A stretch of DNA of 43,002 bases from CAZUMH01 sp964621645 (GCA_964621645.1 CAZUMH010000017.1:1-43002), one strand, 5' to 3'. Positions 24,561-33,472 are shown, counted from the stretch's first letter. Program-made: numbers and translations. Notes: generated by a model from the sequence alone, not told the origin.

Positions 24561-25298
24561 TCACCGGCGCAGAGCAGCCTTGGAGAGGAGATAGGCGGGA
24601 ATCGGCTGATTGAAGGATACTTCTTCCAGGATGAACTCCGTGCCCTCTCCCTCCTTGAGGGCATCCTTGAAGACTACCCTGCCCGCCACCCAGCGTTCAC
24701 CCTGGTGTCGTATCTGATCCACATCCGTCGTTTTCAGCAGCCGCCCGCTTTTGGCATACCGCTCCTCCCGTAGACCGATATAGCGCTCCCGGTCCACCCA
24801 TATCTTGCGGGAATGGTAGGCGGGATCGGCCGTCTTGGCCGTGCACAGGATCACCCAGCAGGGCCGCCCGTTCAATTCTTCCTGGCCCGTTAATGCTGCC
24901 TGGTACATCTCTGTCAGGACATGGTCTTCCATCATGTCTTCGTAGGAAAGATCCGATCCCATCACGGACTGGCGCAGCATATGTCCGGATATGCGGATGG
25001 TGCGGTCCGTGGAGGGAGAATACATCCAGAGATCATCTTCAAGCTTGAGCATTTTGGTCCCCTGCTCCCGTGCCGGGGCCAGATATTCGGTAAAGGATTT
25101 CTTCTCTCCTTCGATCCAGCTTTTGGCCCGCAGGGTGCGGCTGGAGCGCCGCCCGTGAATGACCATCTTGTAGACGACGATCCGGGTGGCGGAATAACTG
25201 TTCTCGTCGACTTTCTTGAGGATCTCATCACCGCTGGGCTGCTGGGCCCGGGCCAGCGTTCCCGCGAAAAGCAATAGAAATATACATGCTCGTTTCAT
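24561..25298 (-). CDS. LolA-like outer-membrane lipoprotein-sorting protein
   Basis: This 245-residue protein has a signal peptide (MKRACIFLLLFAGTLARA) and then a LolA/LppX-like half-barrel: ARTLR-like strands, SWIEGEKKSFTEYLAPAREQGTKML, LWMYSPSTDRTIRISGHMLRQSVMGSDLSYEDMM and the closing strands. The MGSDLSYEDM segment is typical of the 'outer membrane lipoprotein-sorting protein' (PF17131-like) group that accompanies RND or FtsX-type exporters. It would carry a lipid or lipoprotein across the periplasm. The ATG at 25298 is chosen because AGGAA precedes it and the signal peptide starts there. It is the last gene of the TetR operon, 20 bases after a permease. Confidence 0.85.
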   Translation of the reverse strand: MKRACIFLLLFAGTLARAQQPSGDEILKKVDENSYSATRIVVYKMVIHGRRSSRTLRAKSWIEGEKKSFTEYLAPAREQGTKMLKLEDDLWMYSPSTDRTIRISGHMLRQSVMGSDLSYEDMMEDHVLTEMYQAALTGQEELNGRPCWVILCTAKTADPAYHSRKIWVDRERYIGLREERYAKSGRLLKTTDVDQIRHQGERWVAGRVVFKDALKEGEGTEFILEEVSFNQPIPAYLLSKAALRR

Positions 25299-25318
25299 AG
25301 TCCGTTCCTGTTTTATGT

Positions 25319-26599
25319 TCACACTTCCAGCTCTTTGAAAAGCCGGGCCGTATTTCTGCGCAGGATGCCGATCCCTGCCAGCGAGGATCCCAGCAGGGTG
25401 GAAAAAAGTCCTGGAATAATACCGATGTAATAGGTCTGGCCCGTGATTTTGGCCCGCACCACAGCGGGAACCATGATCGAGGCATTCTTCATAAAGGCGC
25501 CGATATTAAATCCGACTTTCTGCACATACCAGGCAAAGAGCAATCCGATACCAGTGCCGATGATGGACCCGGCCACTCCCACCAGCAGTGATTCGCTGAC
25601 CAGAGAACTGTAGACGTGCCGTTTGGATTCGCCGATAGCCAACCGCACACCAATTTCGCCGTATCGTCGCAGCCCTCCGATCAGCCCTGAGTTCCAAAGC
25701 ACGATAGACATGGCCACCACGAAGAGTCCGATCAGCATCCCCGAGAAACTCGCGGCATAGTCGATATACTCGGCCAGCCCTTCCTGCTGGCCCAGCGTCA
25801 CCATCACCGGAGCGAACTCGTCCGTCGTGTCCCCGTACTCCTCATTAAATTGCCGGGCCATCGCTATGGCGCGTTCATCGTTGTAAACGCCCCCGGGGAA
25901 GTAGCCCAGTATCTCTCCGGCCCCGTCTTCCATGGCCAGGGCTTTCCTGGCATCCTCAATATCCGCGATAATGGCGCCCCGGTCCAGGGCCTCGATGCCG
26001 AAACGGACCGTGCCTGAGACAGTGAAGTTATACAGACTCATACCGCCGTACATGTCCGAGCCGATCAGAGTGGCCTGGTCTCCGGGACCGACCGTGAGAT
26101 TACGGGCAAAGATGTCACTGATGAGTATCTCTCCCGGCTTCGACGGCATCGCTCCCCGCACCAGGGCCTTTTCGATCCGAAGACGCTTCACTTCCCGGCT
26201 GTCAGGGGACAGGAGATCCACGGCCATTCCCGCCGCCGGTCCCTGGGCCCGAGTCTCTCCCAGGCTGTCGGGAACATCCAGCAGGCCGCCGAAATTAATA
26301 CGGCTGACCCACTCCACGTCCGGATACTTCCGCCGCAGTGTGCCAAGAAGATCGTTCACTCCCAGTAGAGCCAGATCATTGGAGACCTGATCCTCCTTGG
26401 CCGCATAGGCCCGGGTAGTGATCTTGACGTGCCCGGTCCTGTAAATGGCGCTGGAGCGAATGATATCCCCCATGACTCCCCCCAGATAGGCGTGCAGGAA
26501 CACCGTCAGCATCACTCCCGACGAGACGATGAGGATGGGAAACAGACTGCGGGAGCGGTCTCTCAGCAGTCCCTTGAATAAAAAAAGCACCATGGCCAT
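25319..26599 (-). CDS. ABC transporter permease, FtsX/LolC/MacB type (second of two)
   Basis: This 426-residue protein has one N-terminal membrane helix (about 18-40), a large periplasmic domain (about 45-275, MacB-PCD-like) and three C-terminal helices (FtsX domain, containing GGLRRYGEIGVRLAIGESKRHVYSSLVSESLLVG). The E-I-G-x-R-x-A-I-G segment between helices is the FtsX coupling motif. Such permeases act by mechanotransmission and extract substrates from the outer leaflet of the inner membrane. It pairs with the permease at 26627-27802 and the LolD-like ATPase, and is followed by the LolA-like carrier. Confidence 0.9.
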   Translation of the reverse strand: MAMVLFLFKGLLRDRSRSLFPILIVSSGVMLTVFLHAYLGGVMGDIIRSSAIYRTGHVKITTRAYAAKEDQVSNDLALLGVNDLLGTLRRKYPDVEWVSRINFGGLLDVPDSLGETRAQGPAAGMAVDLLSPDSREVKRLRIEKALVRGAMPSKPGEILISDIFARNLTVGPGDQATLIGSDMYGGMSLYNFTVSGTVRFGIEALDRGAIIADIEDARKALAMEDGAGEILGYFPGGVYNDERAIAMARQFNEEYGDTTDEFAPVMVTLGQQEGLAEYIDYAASFSGMLIGLFVVAMSIVLWNSGLIGGLRRYGEIGVRLAIGESKRHVYSSLVSESLLVGVAGSIIGTGIGLLFAWYVQKVGFNIGAFMKNASIMVPAVVRAKITGQTYYIGIIPGLFSTLLGSSLAGIGILRRNTARLFKELEV

Positions 26600-26626
26600 T
26601 ACGAGTCGCCTTTCATGTTGGATGGG

Positions 26627-27802
26627 TCAGGAAATCTTTCCTTTGAGCGCGTCCGTTGGCTGCAGCTTTGCTATTTTCCTTGCCGGAAGATAACTGACGA
26701 CAGTCACCGTCACCATGACGAGGGCGGTGGTGCCCAGGATGAGTCCGGCTCCGTAGGCGGGAAAAATCTTATCGGCAACAACAAGTCCCATGTTGTCCGT
26801 CATGTCTGAAGGCAGACCAAAGCCTTTGGCCGCCTGCAGCATGAGCAGGGGAATGCCGTATACCGCTGCCAGCAGACCGGCCAGAATACCGTGCATGGCC
26901 CCTTCGATGGTGAAGAGCCGCACCACCCGGCCCCGGGTCATGCCCAGAGCGATAAGGGTGCCGATCTCCTTGCGCCGCTTGAATATGGAGAGAACCTGGG
27001 TGTCGAAAATTGCCAGCATGGCCAGGAAGAGAAGCAGAACATAGAGGACCGATCCTCCGGCGGATTTCATCTTGATCAAATCGGTCAGATCCTGCAGCAG
27101 ATATTCCCTATCCCGGAAAATCCAGCCCTGATACGCTGCCGGAGTTTTGAATTCCGGCGGCATCACCAGGTAGGTTGCCTCTCCCGGAGTCTGCAGCATC
27201 TCCTGCAGACGGGAAAGCGGAATCCAGAGCTGACTGTTGTCCACCTTTCCCACCGTGGTTTTAAATACGGCCGCGATTTTCGCGTCCGCCGCGTCGAAGG
27301 TGCCTCGTTTATCCCGCCAGCGTACCGTTACGTAATCCCCCTCCTTCAGACCGGTGCTTCTGGCCATGCGCACTCCGATCAGGGCCGGGATTTCCTCGGA
27401 ATCCATTTCAAGGGCTCCGGTGGGCAGTTGAAGAATCTTCTGATCGGGATCGATCCCTTTGAGTATAACCGTCTGTACCTGGCCTTCGGGATAGATCGAT
27501 GCCCGGCTCACCAGAACCGCGGCCGCGTCGCCGTTTGCCGCCGCCTGCTGAAGGGCCGCGGGAAGAAAAGCATGGCTGTCATCGATGCTGAATGGATCGT
27601 ACGGATCATAATTCTCCTGCCAGTACTCGCCTCCGCCTATCTCCCAGTCTATGGTATCTTTCCTGGCCTGGCGGTTCCAGCCGTCCAGGAGTCCCTGCTG
27701 CCAGATGATAATCACGAAAGAGAAGGAGAGCACGATGACGTTAAGCCAGGTCCTCAGACCCGCTCCGATAAGATTTCTCAAGGCTAGTTTAAACGCAATC
27801 AT
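26627..27802 (-). CDS. ABC transporter permease, FtsX/LolC/MacB type (first of two)
   Basis: This 391-residue protein is organised like the next one: an N-terminal helix (NVIVLSFSFVIIIWQQG), a periplasmic domain (about 45-245), and three C-terminal helices with FKRRKEIGTLIALGMTRGRVVRLFTIEGAMHG, the FtsX coupling segment. The two permeases differ throughout, so a LolC/LolE-like heterodimer is likely. The start has GAGGTG at 5 bases. The spacing to the ATPase gene is 28 bases. Confidence 0.9.
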   Translation of the reverse strand: MIAFKLALRNLIGAGLRTWLNVIVLSFSFVIIIWQQGLLDGWNRQARKDTIDWEIGGGEYWQENYDPYDPFSIDDSHAFLPAALQQAAANGDAAAVLVSRASIYPEGQVQTVILKGIDPDQKILQLPTGALEMDSEEIPALIGVRMARSTGLKEGDYVTVRWRDKRGTFDAADAKIAAVFKTTVGKVDNSQLWIPLSRLQEMLQTPGEATYLVMPPEFKTPAAYQGWIFRDREYLLQDLTDLIKMKSAGGSVLYVLLLFLAMLAIFDTQVLSIFKRRKEIGTLIALGMTRGRVVRLFTIEGAMHGILAGLLAAVYGIPLLMLQAAKGFGLPSDMTDNMGLVVADKIFPAYGAGLILGTTALVMVTVTVVSYLPARKIAKLQPTDALKGKIS

Positions 27803-27830
27803 TATTTCACCTCTCCCGGCATCAGGCCCG

Positions 27831-28532
27831 TCATTTGTTAACCGTTTTGTCCGAGGCCACTTTGCCGTCTATGAGTTCCACCTTGCGTCGCAGGTATTTG
27901 ATCACCTTGAAGTCGTGGGTGGCGAAAATGAAGGTGGTCTTCAGCTCCTTATTGAGCTTCTCCATGGTCCGAAGGATGTTATGGGAGTTATCGGCATCCA
28001 GGTTGGCCGTGGGTTCATCGGCCAGCACGATGACGGGCCGTTTCACCATGGCCCGGGCGATGGCCACCCGCTGACACTCCCCCCCGGAAAGGCTCGCCGG
28101 ACGCTGCCGGGCCTTATCCGTGAGCCCCACCCACTGCAACGCTTCCATTACCGCCTTTTTCCGATCCTCTCTGGTCATGTCCAGCAGCAGCAGGGGAAAT
28201 TCCACATTTTCGAATACGGTGTATACCGGCAGCAGGTTGTAGGTCTGAAAGATGAAGCCGAGGCTTTGGCTGCGCAGCCGGGCCGATTCTTTTTGGCTCA
28301 GTGATCCGACGTCCAGGCCCAGGACCCGAACCTCTCCCTCGGTGGGAGAATCCAGAGAGCCGATAATATTAAGCAGCGTGGTCTTACCCGAACCGCTGGG
28401 ACCCACGATACCGGCGAATTCTCCTTCGGCAAACTGCAGATCAACTCCTTCCAGGGCCGTAAACCAGCCGGAACCCATGGGAAATTTCTTTACGAGATGG
28501 TGTATGGAAATGATCTCGCCGTTGCTTTGCAT
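27831..28532 (-). CDS. ABC transporter ATP-binding protein, LolD/MacB type
   Basis: This 233-residue ATPase has Walker A GPSGSGKTT, the Q-loop in FIFQTYNLLPVYTVFENVEFPL, signature LSGGECQRVAIARA, Walker B VIVLADEPTANLD and the switch FATHD. The LLPVYT...EN segment is characteristic of the LolD/FtsE/MacB class that drives FtsX-type permeases. A GTG 24 bases upstream is in frame, but AAGGAG lies 6 bases before the ATG at 28532, so I take that start. It powers the two permeases encoded downstream. Confidence 0.93.
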   Translation of the reverse strand: MQSNGEIISIHHLVKKFPMGSGWFTALEGVDLQFAEGEFAGIVGPSGSGKTTLLNIIGSLDSPTEGEVRVLGLDVGSLSQKESARLRSQSLGFIFQTYNLLPVYTVFENVEFPLLLLDMTREDRKKAVMEALQWVGLTDKARQRPASLSGGECQRVAIARAMVKRPVIVLADEPTANLDADNSHNILRTMEKLNKELKTTFIFATHDFKVIKYLRRKVELIDGKVASDKTVNK

Positions 28533-28564
28533 GTGCTTCTCCTTCACGTTGACCACCTTTGTTT

Positions 28565-29707
28565 TCAGTGATTGAAGACCACCATTATTTGTCCTCCCTT
28601 GCCGGCCATGAAGTTGCTCCCTTCCGGGCCGGAGTAGATCATCATGGCAGAGGGATTCCAGAAAAGCATCAGGTAGATGCTCCAGCGATCATAGGCTCTC
28701 TCAAGATTAATAAAGCGGTACCAGCTCTTTTCCGTCCAGTCCCGGAAGACTATGCCGGACAGGGTATCCAGCAATCCCAGCGGATAGGCGCAGGCCAGGG
28801 CGGTGAACGAGCGCTGTTCTCCCTTTTGGAGGATCTTCTCTCCTAGGTGCCAGACAAGATGCTCCGATGTGAGGGTCAGGCCGTTTCCGATCCCGATGGT
28901 GTAGTCGGCGCCCAGACAGAGCATGGTTCTCCAGTCCGCGTCCGGCAGGGGCGGATCCTGCCTGATGAAGACCATTTCAAACCAGAGTCCCGGACCCACG
29001 TCCCAGCGGCCGTCCAGACCCAGCCGGTCCTCCCGGAACACATCCTGGTCCGGATGCGTGGACTTGAGGATGCCGTTCGTCTCCAGAGAACGGTGATGCA
29101 GGGAGAGCCCCATTTCGCCGCCCGGAACGGGATGCTGCAGCCTGCCGCCCCATTCGGGCTTGCGTGGCTGACTTCCCAGAAAATCCCAGCCCCGCAGGCC
29201 GCTGTTGCCGTAGAGACCCCAGATCCAGATGTTGGTGTTGTCGAGAAAATAGTAGCGCAGCAGCCCTCCCCAGACACCCCGGGTCAGCTGCAGCGGATCG
29301 CGGGGATCGATGCCGTCGAACCACATGAGCGGACGCAGCAGCATGGCTGGACCGAAGGTTATTTTCTGCAGGCCGATTCGTATCTCCAGCTGCGGCAGCG
29401 CGTAGCGCAGCCAGAGCCGGTAGAGTCGTCCCTGGCTGCCGCTGTCGGAAAATCCGGAGCCGCCGGCATTGTTGGCGAGGGTAATCACTCCCGAGGCCAC
29501 CAGATCAAGGGCCCTGTTTCCGGAAAAAGCCTTTTCTAGGGTAAAAGACGGGATGTAACGGATCCCCAGACGCGTCGCATCCAGGCCCTCCTCGTTCAGA
29601 CCCAGCCAGGCAGATGCCTGTCCGCGCCAGGAAAGGGTCTGGGCAGCCGCTGGCAGACAGAGCGCCAGCAGCAGGATGGCAATGCCGATGCGTTTTTTAC
29701 CCGGCAC
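28565..29707 (-). CDS. Predicted outer-membrane beta-barrel protein
   Basis: This 380-residue protein has a signal peptide (IGIAILLLALCLPAAAQ) and many amphipathic strands with aromatic girdles (LYRLWLRYALPQLEIRIGLQKITFGPAMLLRPLMWFDG; YRFINLERAYDRWSIYLMLFWNPS). It ends in a short strand finishing with Phe (MVVFNH). It looks like a porin-type barrel of the DUF1302/alginate-export style, but I cannot name the family. The start is taken as the GTG at 29707, which has AAAAGGAG 8 bases upstream and overlaps the tetR stop by 11 bases. The frame is open to 29740 within tetR. Its place before a LolD/FtsX/LolA-like set suggests an outer-membrane receiver or exit for the same cargo. Confidence 0.75.
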   Translation of the reverse strand: MPGKKRIGIAILLLALCLPAAAQTLSWRGQASAWLGLNEEGLDATRLGIRYIPSFTLEKAFSGNRALDLVASGVITLANNAGGSGFSDSGSQGRLYRLWLRYALPQLEIRIGLQKITFGPAMLLRPLMWFDGIDPRDPLQLTRGVWGGLLRYYFLDNTNIWIWGLYGNSGLRGWDFLGSQPRKPEWGGRLQHPVPGGEMGLSLHHRSLETNGILKSTHPDQDVFREDRLGLDGRWDVGPGLWFEMVFIRQDPPLPDADWRTMLCLGADYTIGIGNGLTLTSEHLVWHLGEKILQKGEQRSFTALACAYPLGLLDTLSGIVFRDWTEKSWYRFINLERAYDRWSIYLMLFWNPSAMMIYSGPEGSNFMAGKGGQIMVVFNH

Positions 29708-30317
29708 GGTTCTTCTCCTTTTCCGCTTCCGCCGGATCATTTTTCCCGCTGTATCCCTCTTCCGGCATGATGCCGTAGAAGAAAAAACTGGTCAGTTCGC
29801 TGATCATTTCTCCCGGGGTGGCATAGAGCGACTCCAGCCGCGGATCCTGCATCATCTCGATCATGTGATTGAAAAAGTAGAGGATAAACTCGTATTTAAC
29901 CGTTTGGCGGATCTCTCCCCGCCGCTGGGCGGCGGCAAAGTCTTCACTGATCGCTTTCATACTTTCCGACGCTTTTTCATGGTAGAACTTCACCGCTTCA
30001 GGAGGGCCGCTGCCCATGATATCTTTGATAAAATCACGGCTAAGATCCTCTGTGTGCTCCATTTTCAGCCTGATCATCTGCCGGACCTTCTCCCTGAAGG
30101 GCTGGGACCCGGTCATAATCTCCCGGTACCTGGTCATCGCCTCGCTCACCATGGTGTTCAGCAGCTCCATCACCAGCTCATCCTTGTTGCTGAAATGCTT
30201 ATAAAAGGTCCCCTTGCTGACATTGGCTTGGGCGCACACTTCTTCTACCGTTACCCGCCGGATGCCGAACTTACTGAAGAGTTCCTTGGCGGTCTGGAGG
30301 ATCTGCTGTTTCTTCAT
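29697..30317 (-). CDS. TetR family transcriptional regulator
   Basis: This 206-residue protein has an N-terminal helix-turn-helix (RRVTVEEVCAQANVSKGTFYKHFSNKDEL, about residues 20-48) and an all-helical ligand domain. It is the first gene of the operon with the barrel, ATPase, permeases and LolA-like protein. A long palindrome lies between its predicted promoter and its start, so it probably represses its own operon and is released by a ligand, possibly the transported lipid or an envelope-active compound. The ligand is unknown. The start has AGGACAG upstream. Confidence 0.93.
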   Translation of the reverse strand: MKKQQILQTAKELFSKFGIRRVTVEEVCAQANVSKGTFYKHFSNKDELVMELLNTMVSEAMTRYREIMTGSQPFREKVRQMIRLKMEHTEDLSRDFIKDIMGSGPPEAVKFYHEKASESMKAISEDFAAAQRRGEIRQTVKYEFILYFFNHMIEMMQDPRLESLYATPGEMISELTSFFFYGIMPEEGYSGKNDPAEAEKEKNRAG

Positions 30318-30352
30318 TGTTCTGCTGTCCTGTACGACTTATACTATATACG

Positions 30353-30381
30353 TTAAAATGAACGATTATCGTCTTATTTAA
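30353..30381. promoter_or_regulatory. Candidate TetR operator, 29-bp palindrome
   Basis: Two 14-base arms flank a single central base at 30367; 10 of 14 positions match as inverted repeats. The inner core ACGAT-A-ATCGT is perfect. It lies just downstream of the predicted transcription start, between the promoter and the tetR ATG, where a repressor would block transcription. Confidence 0.7.
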
Positions 30382-30394
30382 CATATTTTGTTTA

Positions 30395-30423
30395 AATATA
30401 TGCTATTCGTCAGAAAAAGTCAA
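30395..30423 (-). promoter_or_regulatory. Strong predicted promoter of the tetR operon
   Basis: On the minus strand, TTGACT (30418-30423) is followed after 17 bases by TATATT (30395-30400). Transcription should start near 30388, about 7 bases before the palindrome. Confidence 0.7.
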
Positions 30424-30432
30424 GCGGTAATT

Positions 30433-30461
30433 AAAAACCCGCTCCAAAAGAAGCGGGTTTT
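30433..30461 (-). terminator. Intrinsic terminator after the sorting-domain gene
   Basis: AAAACCCGCT (30434-30443) pairs with AGCGGGTTTT (30452-30461). On the minus strand TTTTTAATT follows. It closes the transcript of the amber-interrupted secreted protein and lies next to the tetR promoter. Confidence 0.85.
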
Positions 30462-30481
30462 GAGCTGGACCGTTCTGGCTG

Positions 30482-31018
30482 CTACCGCTGCAATACCAGC
30501 TTGATAATCTTTGTCAGCCCTCCGGCCTGGAGCCGGGCCAAGTAGAGGCCGCTGGCAAGATTCCCTGGATTCCAGCTCTCCTCGTAATTCCCCGCCTCCC
30601 GCGGCCCGTCCACCAGCCGGGCCACCACCCGGCCTCGCAGATCGAAAATATCCATATGTACTTTCTGGGTGGAAGGAATGCTGAACCTGATCGTGGTGGT
30701 GCTGTTGAAGGGATTTGGGTAATTGCAGTACAGTTTGAATTCATTGGGAATGACACTTATCTGGACTGTCAGCGTATCCGCCTTGTTGCCGTCAGTCGCG
30801 CTGACATTGAAACAGCAATCCGGAGTTCCGGGAGCGGGGGTCCCGGAGATGGTGAGTCCGGACACCGACAGCCAGGCCGGGTAATCGAAGAATTGACAGG
30901 AGATCGGATTCCCGTCCGGATCCTCCGCTTCCACCGTATATTCAAAGAAAACATTCTCCAGGGCGACACAGGAATCCGCAGAGAGAAACACCGGCGCCTG
31001 GTTGGCTTCCGGATCTCC
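30482..31018 (-). pseudogene. Detached C-terminal part: Ig-like domain plus type IX-like sorting domain
   Basis: These 178 codons continue in the same frame as the gene upstream, separated only by one TAG (31019-31021). The residues right after the stop (GDPEANQAPVF) are a typical linker into a putative Ig (He_PIG-like) domain, YTVEAEDPDGNPISCQFF...GLTISGTPAPG. A type IX-like sorting domain follows: NYPNPFNSTTTIRFSIP, VHMDIFDLRGRVVARL, GNYEESWNPGNLASGLYLARL. There is no ATG or ribosome binding site for independent translation; the first possible start is a GTG inside the linker. It is therefore best read as the cut-off end of the secreted protein. Whether the TAG is a mutation, an assembly error or read through is open. 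Confidence 0.75.
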
Positions 31019-33472
31019 CTAGTCCAAAATGTTGGCCCCGATACTCATCCCTGTGTTGGGAAGGCGGTTATCGGACCAGACGGTATAGATATTTCCCTTC
31101 GACACGGCGACAAACGGTGTCTCCTGAAAGGCCTCAGGGGCGCCGTTAATAACGAAGACATCACCCACCGGCTCCAGGTTTTTATCAAACCGCCGCCCGT
31201 AGATATCATATCCGCTGGTCCAGACGGAGACCACCCGTCCTGCTTCGTCCATACTCCAAATGGGAAAAACAGGCCACGTATCGCTGTCCGGAAAGGGATA
31301 TCCATTCACCACCAGAAAATTGTCTCCTGTCTTGTTCCAGTCTTTGCTGAATTTCTGGGCGTATATTTCGTTTTTCCCGTTTCGTTCGTCCAGCCAGAGA
31401 ATGTAGTGCAGGCTGTCCCCATCAGTCAAGATAAAGGGTTCATCCTGATCAGCACTTCCTGCATCATCGTTCACCTGGACGTTCCCACCGATCCTGGTTC
31501 CTTCCCTGTCGAAACGCTGCAAATAGACGTCATCATTTCCGTTCCGATCATCGTACCAGGCCACGGTACAGCGGCCGCTGTCGTCCATGACCATGCCGTT
31601 ATTGGAAAACCAAAATGACAATTCGGCAAATTCTGTTTCATCTATCTGTATCTTACCACTCAGGGAGTCGCCGTCTATAGTAAAATATTGAAAAAACAGG
31701 TCACCACAGCCCCAGGCAAAGGCCATGTCACCCATTTCATCAAGACACGGAACAGCCTTATAATCACATGGTAATCTTTCCGAGATTCTGATATTATTTC
31801 CGATTCGGATGCCGTTTTTATCAAACCGCTGATAGATGATTCCCTCTCCGGGCCCGCCGCAGTGGTATGAGGTCACCACCACATCGCCGCTCTTGTTTGC
31901 CGAAAGAGTATGATTATGCAAATGACTAAAGCTCCCGTCCCATTCCACGATCTTGGCGATATCGCCCCGGGGAGACCCGTCATTGTTAAAACAGCGTAAA
32001 TAGAAATCCTCATGTCCGGTCGTGTAGTCCGCCCAGGTGACCACAAATCCTCCGTCTCCGAACACCGCCACCTGGGGTTCTGTCCGCAAAGCGCTCCCCT
32101 CCGGCGTCTGGTCCACCAGTTGCCTGCTGCCAAGGCTGTCACCGTTCCAGTCATACTGCTGAGAATACAGTGACATCTTTCCATTGTCGGGAGACGTGTA
32201 GTATCTTCTCCAGAAATAGGTGGCACTGTCTCCCGGAGAGAGGTACACCTTTGCGTCGCGAACTTTCTCACCCAGATTTACTAGGTCACGTTCACTGCCG
32301 CTAAGGTCGTTTTCCAGAAACACATATTCGCTTCCCCTATCGCTCGTTAGAACAATCCTGCCATTCCGGTTCATGGCGACCACCGGAAAATCAAAATACG
32401 GCATATCCGGAAAAACGGCTTCTCCTGTTCCGACTAAACCTCCTTGCACCAGTGTGTATCTTTTTAAAACAAATTTTGAATTGGGATAATCTCCCCGGCT
32501 GTTCCAGACTACGGTGAAATTCCCTTGCTTGTCTCCACATACCGTAAAGGGTTGATTAAATTTCAAATATTCCGATCCATTCACAATAAAACTGTCCGAA
32601 ACAGGGCTTCCCGTGGCGCTGAATCCTCGGGCATAGATATCCCTGCTGTTTAAGTATTCGTCAGTATACATCCACCAGATAACCATCGCTTCCCCTGTTT
32701 CCGCTAGTGCCACCTGAGGGATTGGGATGTTCTTAAAATCCTGAGTTAATTTTCTGTTTGCGCCTTTCAATGTTCCTTCCCGGGTAAAATACTGTCCATA
32801 AATCGTATGGGTCTGATTTCCATCACGGGAAGCCTCACCCCGTACAGCGAAGGCATATCCATTATTGTCAACATCTACAGATGGAGTATAGCCGGGATTA
32901 TGGATCAAAGCATCCTGTAATTTCAGCCCTTCGGCTATGAATGACCCGTTCCTGTCTACTATTTTCGCGTAAATGTCATCGCCTATACTATAGATAAAAT
33001 ATACATATCCATCATTGTCCACCGCCACATCATAGTATATATATTGGAATTTTAATAGCACATACCAATCGATAACCCAGAAACTGTCTCCAGCTGGAAT
33101 GCCACGGTTGAGGATTCTGGCTCTAATGCCCACGAGTCCATTCCTTGCATCGGACCAAACGGCAACTGTTTGTCCCTGTTCATTCCCTGAAAACGCTGTC
33201 GTATTGATACGTCCATACCCGTCATCCCCCGACACCCGAAAATCGAGCACCATGGTGGAAAGGCGTTCATAAAACCCTGGGTGCATCGGATCGGATACAG
33301 AGAGTGGATGTTGATTACTGAGCATATAGGAATGGATGTTCCCCGGTAATTTTCCTTCTTTCTCCGCACAGACAAAGGAACCGTTCTTTATGTCCCGTAT
33401 CTGGGATCGGGACGGTGACGTCAGCAGCACTGCCGCCAGCATAAACAGCAGAAAAAATCCTTTTACTTTCAT
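31019..33472 (-). CDS. Large secreted repeat protein, propeller-like, ending at an in-frame amber codon
   Basis: This 817-residue protein has a signal peptide (MKVKGFFLLFMLAAVLLTS). About eleven loosely repeated units follow, of the type V-x-W-x-D-x-R-N-G-x-x-D-I-Y-x-Q-R-F-D-x-x-G, for example TVAWYDDRNGNDDVYLQRFD and ILWLDERNGKNEIYAQKF. Such repeats suggest one or more beta-propellers on a surface or secreted protein. It stops at TAG just before an in-frame Ig-like and sorting domain, so as encoded it would lack its secretion tag. The ATG at 33472 with GAGGAAG upstream is preferred to the GTG at 33487. The biological role is unknown. Confidence 0.8.
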   Translation of the reverse strand: MKVKGFFLLFMLAAVLLTSPSRSQIRDIKNGSFVCAEKEGKLPGNIHSYMLSNQHPLSVSDPMHPGFYERLSTMVLDFRVSGDDGYGRINTTAFSGNEQGQTVAVWSDARNGLVGIRARILNRGIPAGDSFWVIDWYVLLKFQYIYYDVAVDNDGYVYFIYSIGDDIYAKIVDRNGSFIAEGLKLQDALIHNPGYTPSVDVDNNGYAFAVRGEASRDGNQTHTIYGQYFTREGTLKGANRKLTQDFKNIPIPQVALAETGEAMVIWWMYTDEYLNSRDIYARGFSATGSPVSDSFIVNGSEYLKFNQPFTVCGDKQGNFTVVWNSRGDYPNSKFVLKRYTLVQGGLVGTGEAVFPDMPYFDFPVVAMNRNGRIVLTSDRGSEYVFLENDLSGSERDLVNLGEKVRDAKVYLSPGDSATYFWRRYYTSPDNGKMSLYSQQYDWNGDSLGSRQLVDQTPEGSALRTEPQVAVFGDGGFVVTWADYTTGHEDFYLRCFNNDGSPRGDIAKIVEWDGSFSHLHNHTLSANKSGDVVVTSYHCGGPGEGIIYQRFDKNGIRIGNNIRISERLPCDYKAVPCLDEMGDMAFAWGCGDLFFQYFTIDGDSLSGKIQIDETEFAELSFWFSNNGMVMDDSGRCTVAWYDDRNGNDDVYLQRFDREGTRIGGNVQVNDDAGSADQDEPFILTDGDSLHYILWLDERNGKNEIYAQKFSKDWNKTGDNFLVVNGYPFPDSDTWPVFPIWSMDEAGRVVSVWTSGYDIYGRRFDKNLEPVGDVFVINGAPEAFQETPFVAVSKGNIYTVWSDNRLPNTGMSIGANILD

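Noticed and set aside
31019..31021. Genome-wide reassignment of TAG to an amino acid
   Set aside because: Several well-defined genes in the window (mgtE, rsmA, metG, queF) end at TAG at the expected family length, so TAG is a real stop here.
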